The notes under the pieces were generated by a model. That model saw only the letters and a list, made by a program, of their open reading frames with translations. It did no database searches and was not told where the DNA came from. This document shows, piece after piece, positions 36,560 through 48,183 of a DNA stretch of 64,000 nt. Made by a program: the position numbers and the translations under genes. The DNA lies in contig NW_024883016.1 of the NCBI RefSeq assembly GCF_019059575.1, forward strand, positions 1 through 64,000, written 5' to 3'. Position 1 is the stretch's first letter. Each line of letters opens with the position of its first letter. This stretch comes from Amphibalanus amphitrite. Its lineage: Eukaryota > Arthropoda > Thecostraca > Balanomorpha > Balanidae.

Positions 36560-37020
36560 CTACTAGCTTCCAAGGGGTATGCTCCCGGGCGGTGGAGTGA
36601 CTGTTAACGGGACCGGGCAGGGATGCGGAGTTGATGGATTTTTGGTGACTCCGACTCAAACTCTGACTACGTATCCGGCTTTCAAAAACCAGCTCCGACT
36701 CCGACTTCGGGCAGAACTGTCGACTCCTACCGACTCCAACCCCGACTCCGTCTCCGCAGACCTGGCAGGGCTGCGGAGTCAATTTGGGATTTTCGATGAC
36801 TCCAACTCCTACTCCGACTGTGGTCAGAACTGTCGCTTCGACCGACCCCGATTCCGACTCCAGCTCCGCCGCCCTGGGACCGAGCGGCCTGTCCATGTGA
36901 TTAGGTCAGCCCCGGCGGAGCGCCAGGGTGGCCATCCAGCACAATGTCTCCCCCTAATTCATATCATCCCTTCGCCACTGAAAACTGGTCTCCTGAGACC
37001 GGAAGGACCTAACCCAACGA
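36560..37020 (+). repeat. SINE-like dispersed repeat copy, interrupted by a MITE
   Basis: The left piece has GTGACTGTTAACGGGACCGG. After an insertion (36618-36876) the repeat resumes with GCGGCCTGTCC and GGTCAGCCCCGGCG and ends GACCGGAAGGACCTAACCC. Compared with the copy at 25.5 kb (GTGACCGTTAACGGGGCTGG then TGGCCTGTCC), the two halves join correctly. Confidence 0.65.
36618..36876. mobile_element. GACTCC-rich hAT-type MITE, 259 bp, nested
   Basis: Starts CAGGGATGCGGAGTTGATGG and ends CTCCGCCGCCCTG. Flanked by GGACCGGG (36610-36617) and GGACCGAG (36877-36884), a seven-of-eight target duplication. It splits the SINE-like repeat. An internal CAGGGCTGCGGAGTC at about 36765 suggests a second, nested or tandem copy. 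Confidence 0.7.
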
Positions 37021-38265
37021 AACCAATAAACAATGTCAGAAAAGCTCATAAAGGGAGACTAAGTGGGGCATCATTGTGTCTCGGTTTATGGGGAAGCAGA
37101 TCATATTTTTACAAGTTTATTGTGAAATGTACATTTGAAGGATTCGCATGCATGTCATGAACGTTTATCAGGCCTATCAAAGTTTTCCTGAGTTCATTGC
37201 TCATATTGAATACCACATGAAGGTTACGGCCGGGTATTTTATCTATTTAAACGTTGAGAACCGCGCATTACCGACGATTCAGTTGAACGAGTTGGTAGTC
37301 TGACGTTCAGATAGTGCCGAGAGCCGTTCATTTGAAACTTTGGCGTCTCATCTCTACACGTGACCTGAGTCTTCTGAGCCGGGAATAAATTCAGCACGCC
37401 AGTGAGCAAACACGCGAGCAGCCCAGAGGGCCCGTATTGGGGCCACCTGGCTGGCCCCGGGTTGGATATTTGCATCACAAATGGACACTATTTCTAACTG
37501 CTGTGGAATAGAAGAATGAATCATAACATACTGAAGCATAAGACAACAAGTTCTCTTTTGTTATGTTTGCAAATTCTTGGCACGAAAAAGCAAGCATCGT
37601 ATAAAACAGTATGCAAAATTGTTCTAAACCGACTTTCTGTTGGTGCATAGCATGCATGCATAATATGTATATAATTATATATTGTCACACTTAGTACCTA
37701 TCTGACGTGGTCTAGGAATCTTCAAAGTCATAAATCTTACATGTTAACAGCTGTCGATACGGACGACAGGGGAGTGTACCTGCGCTCAGAAGCAAAAAAC
37801 ACCAAAACGACACCTGACTGAGATCGGTTTGACAAGTACCCTGGGTTTGACAGCCCCGGTGCTGAATTATATTTGCTATGCCAGATGCCATGTGACCAAG
37901 ATAGCCATTGCAGCCCCAACTGACTCCTTAGCTATATATGTATGTGGTGACCAGAGAAGAGTGAACGCCCATCGGTGGCGGCCGAGTCGCGACCTTTCCA
38001 ACTATAGCTGAGCCGTCACAATCGAAAAGGTCACCGCCGACGGCCGGAAGGGGTCACCGGGTCAATGGTGTCCATATACCAGGCAGAAATAGGACTCTGG
38101 ACCACCCATGTCAACTGCAATTCAGTCCAATGTTTAGCTCCGGCGTGTGATTACACTTGATTTGAGGACATCTCATCTATTGCAAAAAGATTATGCTGAA
38201 AAACATATGCAGCCGAATAAAATTAGTCCATAATTGTGCGCAGCATTTCTCTTTGTGAGGTGGAT
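37021..38265. other. no gene recognised
   Basis: Only short frames without motifs. Ordinary composition. Confidence 0.4.
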
Positions 38266-38269
38266 TTAA

Positions 38270-39306
38270 CCCTCGCCGGCCGAGGGGGGGGGGCGGGTGC
38301 CGCCCCCCCCCCCATAGGGTTTTTTCGCGATAGCTCCGAACACACTGGCGATAGAAAGCTGAAACTTGGCATACCTGACCTTTGCTCCAAGCCGCATCTT
38401 TTGATACCAACCGCATTTTTGGGTCAGGTCAGGTCACTGACCTATGACGTCATAAGTGAACCTCTGCACGGTCTTCAGATGTCGCAACTTCGCAACGCCC
38501 TCACTGCCAGAGGAGATGTCACAGGGAAATGAAACTTGCAGGATCTAGTATCCATTATGAGTCCCACAACTTGTATATCTCGGATTTTTCCTAAAGGTCA
38601 TATGAGGTCAGGTCATTTTCGTGACCTCACCATTATAAGTCAATGGGGAAAAATTCAAACTGCTATTCTGGCGCCGGGAACGATCTCCAACTATCTCAAG
38701 CACACAGAATCGTGATTTTATGCACTCCTTGCAAGGTTAGATGCGTCACTTTTGCAATGTTGACCTTGCGTGACGTCATTTATGACGTCATCAAGGTCAT
38801 ATTAGTTTTTCGTCAATAACTCTTGATCAGATTGAGCTAGCGAGTCGGGAAAGCCACCAATGGACTCAGGAAGACCTGCCGAATCGAATGATATGCGACA
38901 TGACCTCATTCGACCAATTTCGTGACCTGGGGGTGCTGACCTGACCTTGACCTGAGGTCAACACCCCAAGTTGACCTGACCCGGACAAAAAGTATAGCAT
39001 TCGACGCGCCTGAGCGAGACGAGCACGATGCTACCAAAATCGGCGCTCTGAGGCCGTTTTTTGCGAAGTTGTTCACCAAAAACTGAACCATACCTTGAAG
39101 CACTTGACCTGACCTCAGAGGTCACCGGTTGACCTAGGACCTTAAAATCGGGTACCAATCTCTGCGACTCGTAACGGCGCACACGCTCGTTTTTTTCCGC
39201 GACGCGCTAGCTCCACCAGGGGCGAAACGGCGAGGGGGGGTCGTACCCGCCCCCCCCCCCCCCCTCGGCCGGAGCGTATGTAGAAAACCAATAGGTCCGG
39301 CGAGGG
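38270..39306. mobile_element. piggyBac-like element (subfamily B), full length, 1037 bp
   Basis: TTAA lies at both edges (38266-38269 and 39307-39310) and both ends are CCCTCGCCGG reading inward. This is the most complete copy and defines the subfamily. Sequence is antiparallel to the copies at 10097 and 31703. The interior is noncoding. It has G/C homopolymers near each end, a perfect AGGTCACTGACCT palindrome at 38431-38443, further GGTCAGGTCA runs and paired TGACGTCA sites around 38772-38790. It probably depends on a transposase encoded elsewhere. Confidence 0.75.
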
Positions 39307-39462
39307 TTAATAAAATGTCGTACCTGCATTGATATTCATCAAGAGACAGAAAGGCTCAAAGAGACTAGAAAGTTAAAAAAATTTTGGGCTGCTTTGGCCT
39401 TCACATTTTTAGCTACTTTTCCAAAATAAGATGTAGAACTCACCCACGTTTTTTTTAGTAAA

Positions 39463-39712
39463 GCAATGCCAGGGATTGGAGTCGGAGTCGGAGTCGGCTG
39501 GAGTCCATAGTTCTGGTCACAGTCGGAGTTTAGGTCGGAGTCACCGAACATCCATCGACTCAACAAACCTTCCAGGGCTGCGAAGTCGGGAGTCGGAGTC
39601 GGAGTCGGTCGGAGTCGACGGTTTTGCCCGGAGTCGGAGTCAGAGTCGGAGTTGATTTTTGGAAGCTGGAGTCGGAGTCGGAGTCACTGAAAATCCATCG
39701 GCTCCGCACCTC
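39463..39712. mobile_element. GACTCC-family MITE, two head-to-tail pieces
   Basis: GGAGTC repeats begin after CCAGGGATT (about 39469), and again after CAGGGCTGCGAAGTC at about 39572. The segment ends ATCCATCGGCTCCGCACCTCTG. The ends are imperfect and no clear target duplication was identified. Confidence 0.55.
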
Positions 39713-40330
39713 TGAATAAAAGCACAAAGTGTAAGTAACAAATCGTTATAAAATAGCTGTCAAATAAAGCATGCTGCGTCAGCCTGCTAAATTGTTGCCC
39801 ATGGCTCGTATTACTGCGACTGTTGCTGCACATTGCTGTGGATTAAGTATGTCATTTTGATATTAAATATTTCAAGCCCTATCGAACGCTTCGAAGGTTA
39901 ACCCTAACCGCCATTTGTAACCAACATACCAAAGCTTCACAAAAGTCCATGCAAATCTAAGCATCAATTTATCCATGCCACCAGCCGAATATCATTTACG
40001 ACTTGAATCTTATTGACGGACGTTGGCGCACAAATCATCCCGTGCATATTTCAACGGCTGGTCTGCAACGCTGCGTTTGGTAAGGTGCGTTGATGCAGCA
40101 GCAGTAATCAGTCTGGTGACCGGCCGGGCCATTATTTGATAGTGTTGGGGGATCATTGCAATGACACTGCAACCCCAGCGGTCCGAAACGACCTCCCGAT
40201 GGCCGTTTCAATGCTGCACGGTAAATACAGTCCGGACCTCGGCGGATAAATGAGTTGTGTCGCAGGCGAAGTTGTTCAGTCCTGTGCAGGTGACGACTGA
40301 CAGACCACCGCTGACACTCTTCGAGACAAC

Positions 40331-42433
40331 ATGTCGTGCCAGGCCGCTCACCCTCCGCTGTTACCTTCTCTGCAGACATCCCTCCTGCTGCTGCAGGTGG
40401 TGGTGGTGCTGCTGTCAAACAGCCTGCTGCCGAATATTGCTGCTGGGAGCGTTTCAACGAATCCCAGGGGGGCGCTGGTTCGTGGGACAGCTTTTTGGAA
40501 TGACTCTGAACTCATCTCGTGGGACACTGCCGAGCGACCTAAGAAGAGGCTTACGTCAGATGTCTGTGATGACATTAGCGACACCCAGACCCCTGGCTGC
40601 GTCCTAACATCCGCACCCAACATATCCCTCGTACCCTCCACCAACGAACATTCCACGTTGAAGTTAAAATCAAACATCAGTCAGCTGTCACGCATCCTGA
40701 TGAAGATCTGCAATGACGAAGATGTTGTTCTGGTAAAGGACGCTCCTCTGTTCCCTGACGCGTCTGAAGATAACAGTGCTGCAGCGGTGACCGAGCCCGC
40801 CGGCCTCTGGTCGCTGCTGAGTCGTCACAGCCGCTCTGTACAGCTAGTGGAACTGAAGGACAACATTCTACCATCGGCACCACACGCCCAAGCCATCACC
40901 GTGCGACACGCTACAGCCAGGGTCTGCATCTTCTGGCTGCGGGACGCCACCTGGAGTCACCTGGATCCGGACGACCCCGAGACGTTTGTGGACGGCTGGG
41001 GCACCCGCTGCCGCCGGCTGGTGGTGGTCGAGAGTCGCCGCGAGCCGGACGCCTCGGCCGTGACGCGTCTGGTGAGGTACAGCCACGCGCAGACGATCTC
41101 GTCTCTGCTGGTAGGCGAAGGAGGAGCAGATGACGTTCAGGTGCTGGGACACAGTATCGACTGCGTGCGTCAGCAGATGGAGCCGAGGGTTCTGTTCGAC
41201 TCGCGGCAGGCGCGGCAGTCGGCGGGGCCGCTCTACGTGAGGAACCGGGCGCTTCTGCAAGGCCACCATCTGCGAGTAGCCTCTACAGTGGACTCTGACA
41301 CCCCGTACATCACTGTCGACCCCAACAACCCGGATGATCTCATAGGTGTCGAGGCTGAGATGCTGCGCACTGTGTCGGCTGCTCTGGGCTTCAGCTACAC
41401 ACTGCTGAAGCCGGCCAGTACGGACGGTCTGTTCGGCTCTCAGCGTCCGGACGGGTCGTGGACGGGCGTTATTGGGCTGATTGTTGAAGGCGAGGCAGAT
41501 ATGGCGGTCGGGGATATCTCGGTGACGCTGGAGCGCAGCGCCGCCGTCGACTACGTGTACCCGTTCCACATCGAGCCGGTGTCGTTCTTCATGCTGCGCC
41601 CGGCGGCGCTGCCGCGCTGGCTGGTGATCGCGGCGCCGTTCGACGCCTCCACGTGGCTGCTGCTGCTGCTGGCGCTGCTGTCTATTGTTTTCACCCTGCG
41701 ACTGCTGGGTGTGACCGCCTCCTGCGCGGTGGGCGCCGCCTGGGCGGCCCTGATGCGGCAGACGATACAGCTGCGACCGCCGCTGGGCACCGGCTTGGCC
41801 CACCGGCTCCTGCTGGGTGCCTGGCTGGCCTTCTGTCTGACGCTGACCATCTGCTACCAGACGCTGCTGACCTCTCAGCTGTCCGTGCCGCAGTACCCGG
41901 CGCCCATCGACAGCCTCAAACAGCTGGCGCTCTCCCCGTACCGTGCCCAGGCTGCACACAAAATCGCCGTCAGCCAGTACCTGGAGACGTTCCGCGGCAC
42001 CAACTCTGTCATGGCGCGGATCCCGGAGAAACTGAGCTTCTTCGGGGTGGAGAACCGCCTGCGGGGGCTGCCCATCAGGTCCGACACCGCCTACATCGAG
42101 GAACTGGCCATGCTGCGACGCGAGGTGGCCGACCGACCCAACGGCGAGCGCTACTACATCTCCAAGGCGCGCTTCTACCTGACGGGCCTGGCGTGGCCGA
42201 TCCGTGCGGGGGCGTGCTTCCGGCCGCTGCTGGACCGCGCCGTGCTGCGCCTGCTGCAGGCCGGCCTGGTCCAGCACTGGATGTACGAGGACGTGCACGC
42301 TGCTGACGACCACGCCACCGCCCAGCCGCTGACCGTGGATGACCTCAGCGCGGCCTTCCTGGCGCTGGCGGCCGGCGCCGGCCTGGCCACCGTCAGCTTC
42401 CTCCTGGAGGTGGCGCTGGGGAAACGACGCTGA
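40331..42433 (+). CDS. divergent ionotropic receptor (iGluR-related chemoreceptor), intronless
   Basis: A 700-residue single-exon frame. Residues 1-40 form a signal peptide with a leucine/valine-rich core. An N-terminal region without a recognised fold (about 41-310) follows. Then S1 of the ligand-binding domain (about 312-430: HLRVAST, GVEAEMLRTVS, the motif GDISVTLERSAAVDYVYPF with its conserved arginine). TM1 is about 442-462, the pore loop about 463-490 (not SYTANLAAF-like), TM3 about 492-514 leading into SQLSVPQYPAPI, S2 about 515-655, and TM4 about 672-695. This is the order of ionotropic glutamate receptors, and the divergent pore and S2 motifs are typical of chemosensory IRs in arthropods, which act as cation channels in sensory dendrites. 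Length fits the family. Coding GC is high. The start at 40331 places the signal peptide at the N-terminus. No AATAAA is seen in the following 340 bp. It lies between let-7 and mir-125 on their strand. Confidence 0.88.
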   Translation: MSCQAAHPPLLPSLQTSLLLLQVVVVLLSNSLLPNIAAGSVSTNPRGALVRGTAFWNDSELISWDTAERPKKRLTSDVCDDISDTQTPGCVLTSAPNISLVPSTNEHSTLKLKSNISQLSRILMKICNDEDVVLVKDAPLFPDASEDNSAAAVTEPAGLWSLLSRHSRSVQLVELKDNILPSAPHAQAITVRHATARVCIFWLRDATWSHLDPDDPETFVDGWGTRCRRLVVVESRREPDASAVTRLVRYSHAQTISSLLVGEGGADDVQVLGHSIDCVRQQMEPRVLFDSRQARQSAGPLYVRNRALLQGHHLRVASTVDSDTPYITVDPNNPDDLIGVEAEMLRTVSAALGFSYTLLKPASTDGLFGSQRPDGSWTGVIGLIVEGEADMAVGDISVTLERSAAVDYVYPFHIEPVSFFMLRPAALPRWLVIAAPFDASTWLLLLLALLSIVFTLRLLGVTASCAVGAAWAALMRQTIQLRPPLGTGLAHRLLLGAWLAFCLTLTICYQTLLTSQLSVPQYPAPIDSLKQLALSPYRAQAAHKIAVSQYLETFRGTNSVMARIPEKLSFFGVENRLRGLPIRSDTAYIEELAMLRREVADRPNGERYYISKARFYLTGLAWPIRAGACFRPLLDRAVLRLLQAGLVQHWMYEDVHAADDHATAQPLTVDDLSAAFLALAAGAGLATVSFLLEVALGKRR

Positions 42434-42776
42434 GCGTCAACATCCTGATAAAGATTAGCGCCAGGCTCCAGTAGTGTCTCTAACAGAATGCACACATTTC
42501 AGTGCACCGCAGCTCACCAAGGGCTGCATGTAACCTTCGTGGCCTACGTGTGGCATTTAGCCCGCGTGGCTTTAACTGGTAACCAAAGAGCCTGGGGCAT
42601 TGGACCACTTTTTACCGGCACCTGCAATACGCTACATGTTCAGATTAAATCAACACCGGTAAATGGAAGCGCACGAGGTCGGGGTGGCGGCTCCTAACTA
42701 CGAAGCAGTATCTGCATTAAGCCCTGCTTATTGTATTGCACCTGAATCACCATCACCTGCTACCGAAATCAGTTAA

Positions 42777-43663
42777 CCCTCGCCGGCACAGGGGGGGTTG
42801 ATGCAACCCCCCCTAAGGTTTTTCGCGAATACCTCGCGTAAAAAGCGGCCGATCGCGACTAAACTTTTAGTGCCCTCGCAATGATCAATTTTACACCTAC
42901 CCTGAAAATTTCATGACCCTGACCCCAATGACCTTTGACCTGTGACCTCTTTTCTGTGACCATGTTTGGCCGAAATCGCGGTTCGGCGCATGTCGGCTCG
43001 CATTAGCCGCGCGTTTGCAAGCTTTTTGTGGTTTCAAACGTTCAAACATGTGAATTGATGTTGCTGCCATGGATTAGGGTGGGTGTCAAGGTCACCTGAA
43101 GGTCAGGTCAGGTCATTGACCTTTGGTGACCTCGGGTGACCTCGGTTCACTTTTTCGAGTTTTACTTGTTTCTAGGCTGGTTTTTGGAGCTGAATTCGAA
43201 TTTAGCAACCATTTGAACATTTACGAAGTAGTTTTGGTGCCTTCGTAACATGTTACGAAGCTGTCCGAGGTGGTTGACACGTATTACGAATACCCGTCAC
43301 AACCCCTACCGGCTGACCTGACCTGACCTGACCCGACCTGGTCTAAATGCTTAAAGACATCATCTCTGATCAAAACTAACACGATATTCGTGATCAGCAC
43401 CCCGGATAACCACATAGCAGCCACACTTTACGACTTTCTAGCAGGTCCCGATTTTCCCGGTTTTCGGGTCATTGACCTGACCTGGAAGGTCACCCGATGA
43501 CCTAGGACCTTAAAATTGGGTATCATCGGCTTCGTCTCGTGACGGGAAACACGCTCGTTTTTTCCGCGAAGCTCTAGCTCGATCAGGGGCCAAACGCGAG
43601 GGGGGTCGTACCCCCCCCCCCTTGTGCCGTCGAAGGACTCAAAATGGCCTGTGCCGGCGAGGG
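42777..43663. mobile_element. piggyBac-like element (subfamily A), 887 bp
   Basis: A 16-bp perfect terminal inverted repeat, CCCTCGCCGGCACAGG. TTAA is present on the left (42773-42776), while the right flank reads AACA, so that copy of the target site has probably mutated. Collinear with 10443-11320. It contains the perfect palindrome AGGTCATTGACCT at 43110-43122 and GGGTCATTGACCT at 43466-43478. It begins 343 bp after the stop of the receptor gene and could affect its 3' end. Noncoding. Confidence 0.75.
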
Positions 43664-44729
43664 AACACTGTCATATCACTCGTATCCACATGCCCACTCC
43701 ATTAGTTGATTGGGCTTTCTGTTCCATTAAGTTTGTACTCAAAACCATAACAGGACCACATAGGATAAGAAGATAAAGGGAATGGATGCATAAAACTGAG
43801 TCGACCACCGGGAAGCAGCTGAGCCCTTCCCGATGAGACTACCTATAACTGTTGATGCCCCATTAGATAATAGATTCCTAGTCATAAAGTGGTAGAAAAA
43901 GGCTGCGTTTCGATGATATCTTGGATGCCAAGAGCTTCTTAAACTGGTATGATGTGCAAAGCTCGCTATCTCTAAGCGATGACCGACGAACTCATACGGT
44001 AAAAATGACATGCTGAAACGGCAGAAAATACGGACTCCCCTCACACAGGAAAGCCACCCTGAGTCCGGCAGCAGCGCTCATCACTGGTTCGGTCCCTACC
44101 CAGCAGAGGGCGTCCTGCACCGGCGGTACCTCTCGCTTAGGTGGCGCTCAGGCTCGCTGTGCTGAGCGCTTCATCAAAGACAGTTAACATATAATCCAAC
44201 TTATTTCATTTTTGTAATGGTGGAAAATGTTGGTGTGCATGAGCACATTTCATGTCAAGTAGCGATAAGACAAGCTTGGAAAGCAAATGCTGAGCTCTAG
44301 ATCAGCACTGCAGTGTGTTGTCCAAAAACGGGATTGTAACGTAAGGTCAATAATGAAAGCGAGAGCGCATCTATGTCTATCATGACCCTCGCTAATCGCT
44401 TCTGAGGTGGGCTTAACAAAAAGTAACGTGGAAATTTGAAATAGATTATTCGAATCTCCAATAGGTATGCTTTAGCCGACCGTTTACGTGCATGCTTCCT
44501 TACATACCAACAGTCTCTAGGGAAATGCAGGTATCTTTACGTAATTCCTTAGCCGACGAAAATGATGTGTTTACAAATGGCCTTTTCACCGTTCAGCTGG
44601 CTGACCAGCTTCCCTAAAGGTTGTTACTTGTTATCGCGAGATTCTCCTAAACGACCTCGTCTGTATACAGTGCGGTGTTGACACAAAGGGTTCTCCAGTT
44701 CTGAATAACCTTTCATCCTCCCGTTGACT
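43664..44729. other. no gene recognised; CTCF-like motifs
   Basis: No coding motif. CCAGCAGAGGGCGT (about 44099-44112) matches 13 of 14 positions of the CTCF core consensus, and TTAGGTGGCGCTCA lies about 35 bp downstream. Confidence 0.35.
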
Positions 44730-44965
44730 ATCTGTCTGTCCCTCCGTACGTCTTTCTGACCGTTCGTCCGTCCGTCTGTCCGTTTGTCCGTATAACCTCC
44801 TGTTTGTCCGTCCGTCCGTCTGCCCGTTCGTCCGTCGTCCTCCTGCCCGTCTTCCCGTCCTCCCGTCTGCCCGCCTGTCCGTCTGCCCGCCTGTCCGTCT
44901 GCCCGTCTGCCCTCCTGCCCCCTGCCCCTTGCTCGCCTGCCTACCCGTCTGTCTGTCAGTGTCGC
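44730..44965. repeat. CCGTCTGT-type minisatellite
   Basis: Degenerate tandem repeats of CCGTCTGTCCGT/CCCGTCTGCCCG. Open frames on both strands (Asp/Gly/Arg-rich or Ser/Pro-rich) follow from the repeat. Confidence 0.85.
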
Positions 44966-45129
44966 TCCCTGATCACCATCAGACCGCACCTTACAACGGC
45001 TCCCTGCCGGAGCCGCCGTCCCGCCCGGTACCGGTCACCCCGAGCTGCCGTTGCACGTTTGAATTTCGAAAAGTCTGCCGCTCGACCGGGCCACGGTGAC
45101 CTTGGCGTTGCACGGTGCCGTGCTGGACG

Positions 45130-45225
45130 CGGTGCGATGACGTATGGACCGGCGCGGCGATGCTCCTCCCCCCCCCCCCCCCCGATGACGCATGGACCGG
45201 CGCGGCAATGCTCCTCCCCCTACTA
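45130..45225. repeat. about 51-bp tandem duplication with C-tract
   Basis: CGATGACGTATGGACCGGCG and CGATGACGCATGGACCGGCG begin two copies, each ending GCTCCTCCCC. The C-homopolymer between them is 16 bases. Confidence 0.8.
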
Positions 45226-45724
45226 ACCTTCACAGGGGAGGGAAGGCCACTGGGCCGCAACGGCAGATGCGACAATGGGGGCTTCTGTTCTTCGATATGT
45301 TCCCAAATTCGCGTTATATGTATTCATTATGCAACTCAGGGCGCACCGTCATATTATGGAAGAAGCATTTCGGGTTACTCACAATACAAGCTGAACTTTT
45401 TTCTCCATACCAATCGAAATCATATCGCGGCCATATTTACTACAACAGTAGTTTACAGCTCTCTCCCAAACAAAACTTGTAACGTCATCCCGATCTAACG
45501 TAACGTCCTCCAGCCGAGTGACCGGCCGACTGCAGCTCAGTCGACAGCCTCGATCCGGTGACTGACTGGTGCAGGGGCGGCCATCTTGCTGAACTCTCCC
45601 CCCCCCCCGACCCTCCCCGTACTGGCCACCCCAGGACCCGGACAGTTTTGGACAGATCCGTGAGCTCCGTACTGCCGGGCGCATCGGACGGCACTGAACG
45701 CTGAGCGAGCGCTGGAGGGACATA

Positions 45725-45880
45725 TGGAGGGACATCCTCGGGATTGTAGGGAACGGTGTTGTGACAGTGGTGGTGACGGCCACAGTCAGAAGGTGACAGT
45801 AGCGGTGGGACAGTGACGGTGGCAGTCGGTGAACGAAGACAGTGACGGTGACGGAGACGGAGACGGTGGCGGTAAGGGTT
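45725..45880. repeat. GACGGTGGCGGT-like minisatellite
   Basis: Irregular repeats of GACGGTGACGGAGACGG and GTGACAGTAGCGGTGG. A YY1-like site (GCGGCCATCTTGC) is at about 45575, upstream of it. Confidence 0.65.
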
Positions 45881-46340
45881 GATATCAGTGATGAAGACAT
45901 CCGCGGAGCTGAATAAGTCATGGAAATGTTCATGCATCCATACATTACGTGACACCAACTTTGTCTGAAGGTAATGCGCAAATGTTTAATCCCTACAATG
46001 TTGCATACAAAAGACAGCGACACTGTTGCGATAAATAGCACAATCTGTTTTCCGTTCCCGTTCGTGTGATGTTTAACTGCCGGACGAATTTCAGTAAGTC
46101 TATGTTAAGTTCGATTAGTTGTTTATACTATACTTGAGTCATTTGTAAACGTATACATGGTAGGACGCTTGTAGTTATGTCCAAATATATTGATAAAATC
46201 GTATATCCTTAGGGTTAACGCAACAGCGACTGAAATACAATACACAATAAGCACGTCAGTGTAGCTGGCATTGTTTTACAGACGTCATTCTAAAATATTT
46301 GAGTTTCGCACGTTTATCGTCTTTTGTTGGATACGAACTA

Positions 46341-46631
46341 ATAGCCGTTTTACGACGATCATCTAGTACACATTTGGTGCAGATAAGGTTGTAGATTTGA
46401 TGCATAGTTGGTCAAATTAGGTTTATTGCATTTCAAATGTTGTCAGTTTGGGTTCCACCGATGCTTATAGGCCTCATCTTTTTCAAATTATCAGGACATT
46501 ATGTTCGGTTAAAACACAGAGATAAGTTCATGATGTGAAGATATTTGTTGTCAAAGAGATTTGGTGCAGAGTTGGTCAAATTAGGTGCATTCGCCAGATT
46601 GAGATAGCCAGCCCGTCGGGAAAACGGCTAT
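46341..46631. mobile_element. TA-flanked MITE, 291 bp
   Basis: Ends ATAGCCGTTTTACGACG and (reverse complement) ATAGCCGTTTTCCCGACG, flanked by TA on each side (46339-46340 and 46632-46633). TTTGGTGCAGA plus GTTGGTCAAATTAGGT occurs twice inside. Noncoding. Confidence 0.6.
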
Positions 46632-46633
46632 TA

Positions 46634-47839
46634 TCGGCGAGTCAGGCTGCTCCTCGGGCCACGCTACGATAAAAGGAATCAATATAATTTTAGGTGTCCT
46701 AGCTCTGACCTCTCAATTAAATACCATAGTAAATACCATTTTGGTTATTGACAGAGGAAGTGGATTAGAGGCCACATGTTTGTTTGGAAAAGATATACTG
46801 CTCAATTCAGACAAATAGTGCCAATTTCGAATTGTTTCCTAATAAACTTATCATCTTTTGGTCACAAAACCGTATACAAAATTACCACTGACGGATCCAG
46901 AGCGGACACTGCGGAGGGGCATGCCCTAAATAATTTTCTCCTTAATCCAAATACCTACTCACCGGATTTCGACTCCTTACGTACTGCTGTGCAGTTTAAA
47001 GCAAACTTTTCCTCATTAAAAAAATTGTTTAGTTTTCATTTCATTCTCGAAAAACACAAATTTCCGTCGATTTCCGGAGCTGCGAGGAGGGGGAAGCATT
47101 TGCCCCAAATCCACCCCTCCCCTGAAATCGCTAGTGTGTGTGATATATAGGTACAAAGTTATGATATAAGAGGAAATGAATATGCACCATTATTTACAGG
47201 AGGCTCCAGCAGGGAGTTTCAGCAGTAAGGATGCTCAACTAATGTTGAGATAAGCAAAATTCGAGCGATGGTTTCCATTCCGATTCCATGTATGTCATGT
47301 ACTGTAAAATGCGTTACGTGATAAATCGGTCTTCTAGAAAAGAACATTGCGATCATAGGAAGGGCTTGGCTGTTGCCAGTGAAATACATTTGTTCCAGAG
47401 CAATAACTGTTTCAATTGTGTAAAAAATGTTATCACCCATTAGATGATTAGAAAAAAAAATAATAACCATGTTTTGGCTTTGACTGTCTCATAAACACAG
47501 TTATGAATGCTTAAAAATGTGGAAGAATTTCACGTTGTTCTAGCTGGACATTTATAGTTACATTAAATTTCACGTCGTGTTTTCTACCTCTTTGATGTCT
47601 GCCTTTACCTGAAGGACGATTGACAATATCATCATGTATTTTTATTGTGTTGATCTTCTGTAGTCACCATTAATAGAACGACCTTTGTTGAGTTTATCCC
47701 ATTATTAGGTATAGGTAGGTACTCGTATAAGTCATGCTATAGGTAGGTACTCGTATAAGTCATACGTTCCCCTGGACTTTGTTTGCCGGCTTTGTTTTTA
47801 TCGCTGGAGCAGACTAACCGTTCTGCACGCTGTCATTGA
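46634..47839. other. no gene recognised; 28-bp tandem duplication
   Basis: AT-rich. TATAGGTAGGTACTCGTATA begins at 47710 and again at 47738, an exact 26-bp repeat with period 28. No coding motif. Confidence 0.5.
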
Positions 47840-48177
47840 AATCAATAACAGTGACGCCCACAAAAACTGACCCAGTTCCCTATATTGCAAGGTTCGACGG
47901 CGTCGCAAAAACCGCCGGCCGTTTTTGGAGCGGCGCGACTGCAGTGCCACTCTGCGGCGGCAGCGCGAACTGACCGGGCGGCCGCGGTTGGGGAGCGGCA
48001 GAGCCGGTCTGACGTCGGCGGGGTCACCAGAGCCGGGGCGAGGCACCGTAGGCGGCTGCGCGGTGACCGCTCCTCGTGAGCGCCAGGTCTGTGACGACGC
48101 GAGCCTCGTGGTTGAAGATTTAGTGCCGATGGGAACATGCCACGACCTCATCTTGGGACGGTAGCGGGTGAGTCATG
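47840..48177 (+). promoter_or_regulatory. CpG-dense region ending in splice-donor-like site
   Basis: Dense CpG from about 47895 to 48100 followed by AGCGG|GTGAGT at about 48173-48183, a plausible 5' donor on the + strand. Both strands are open over about 100 codons, so composition rather than coding is the simplest explanation. It resembles the 5.9-7.0 kb region and could be a first exon of an unseen gene. Confidence 0.25.
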
Positions 48178-48183
48178 TGCTCA

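Noticed and set aside
40868..42313. 481-codon open frame on the minus strand
   Set aside because: Exactly antisense to the receptor gene. Gln/Arg/His-rich composition follows from the GC-rich coding strand, and no domain is visible.
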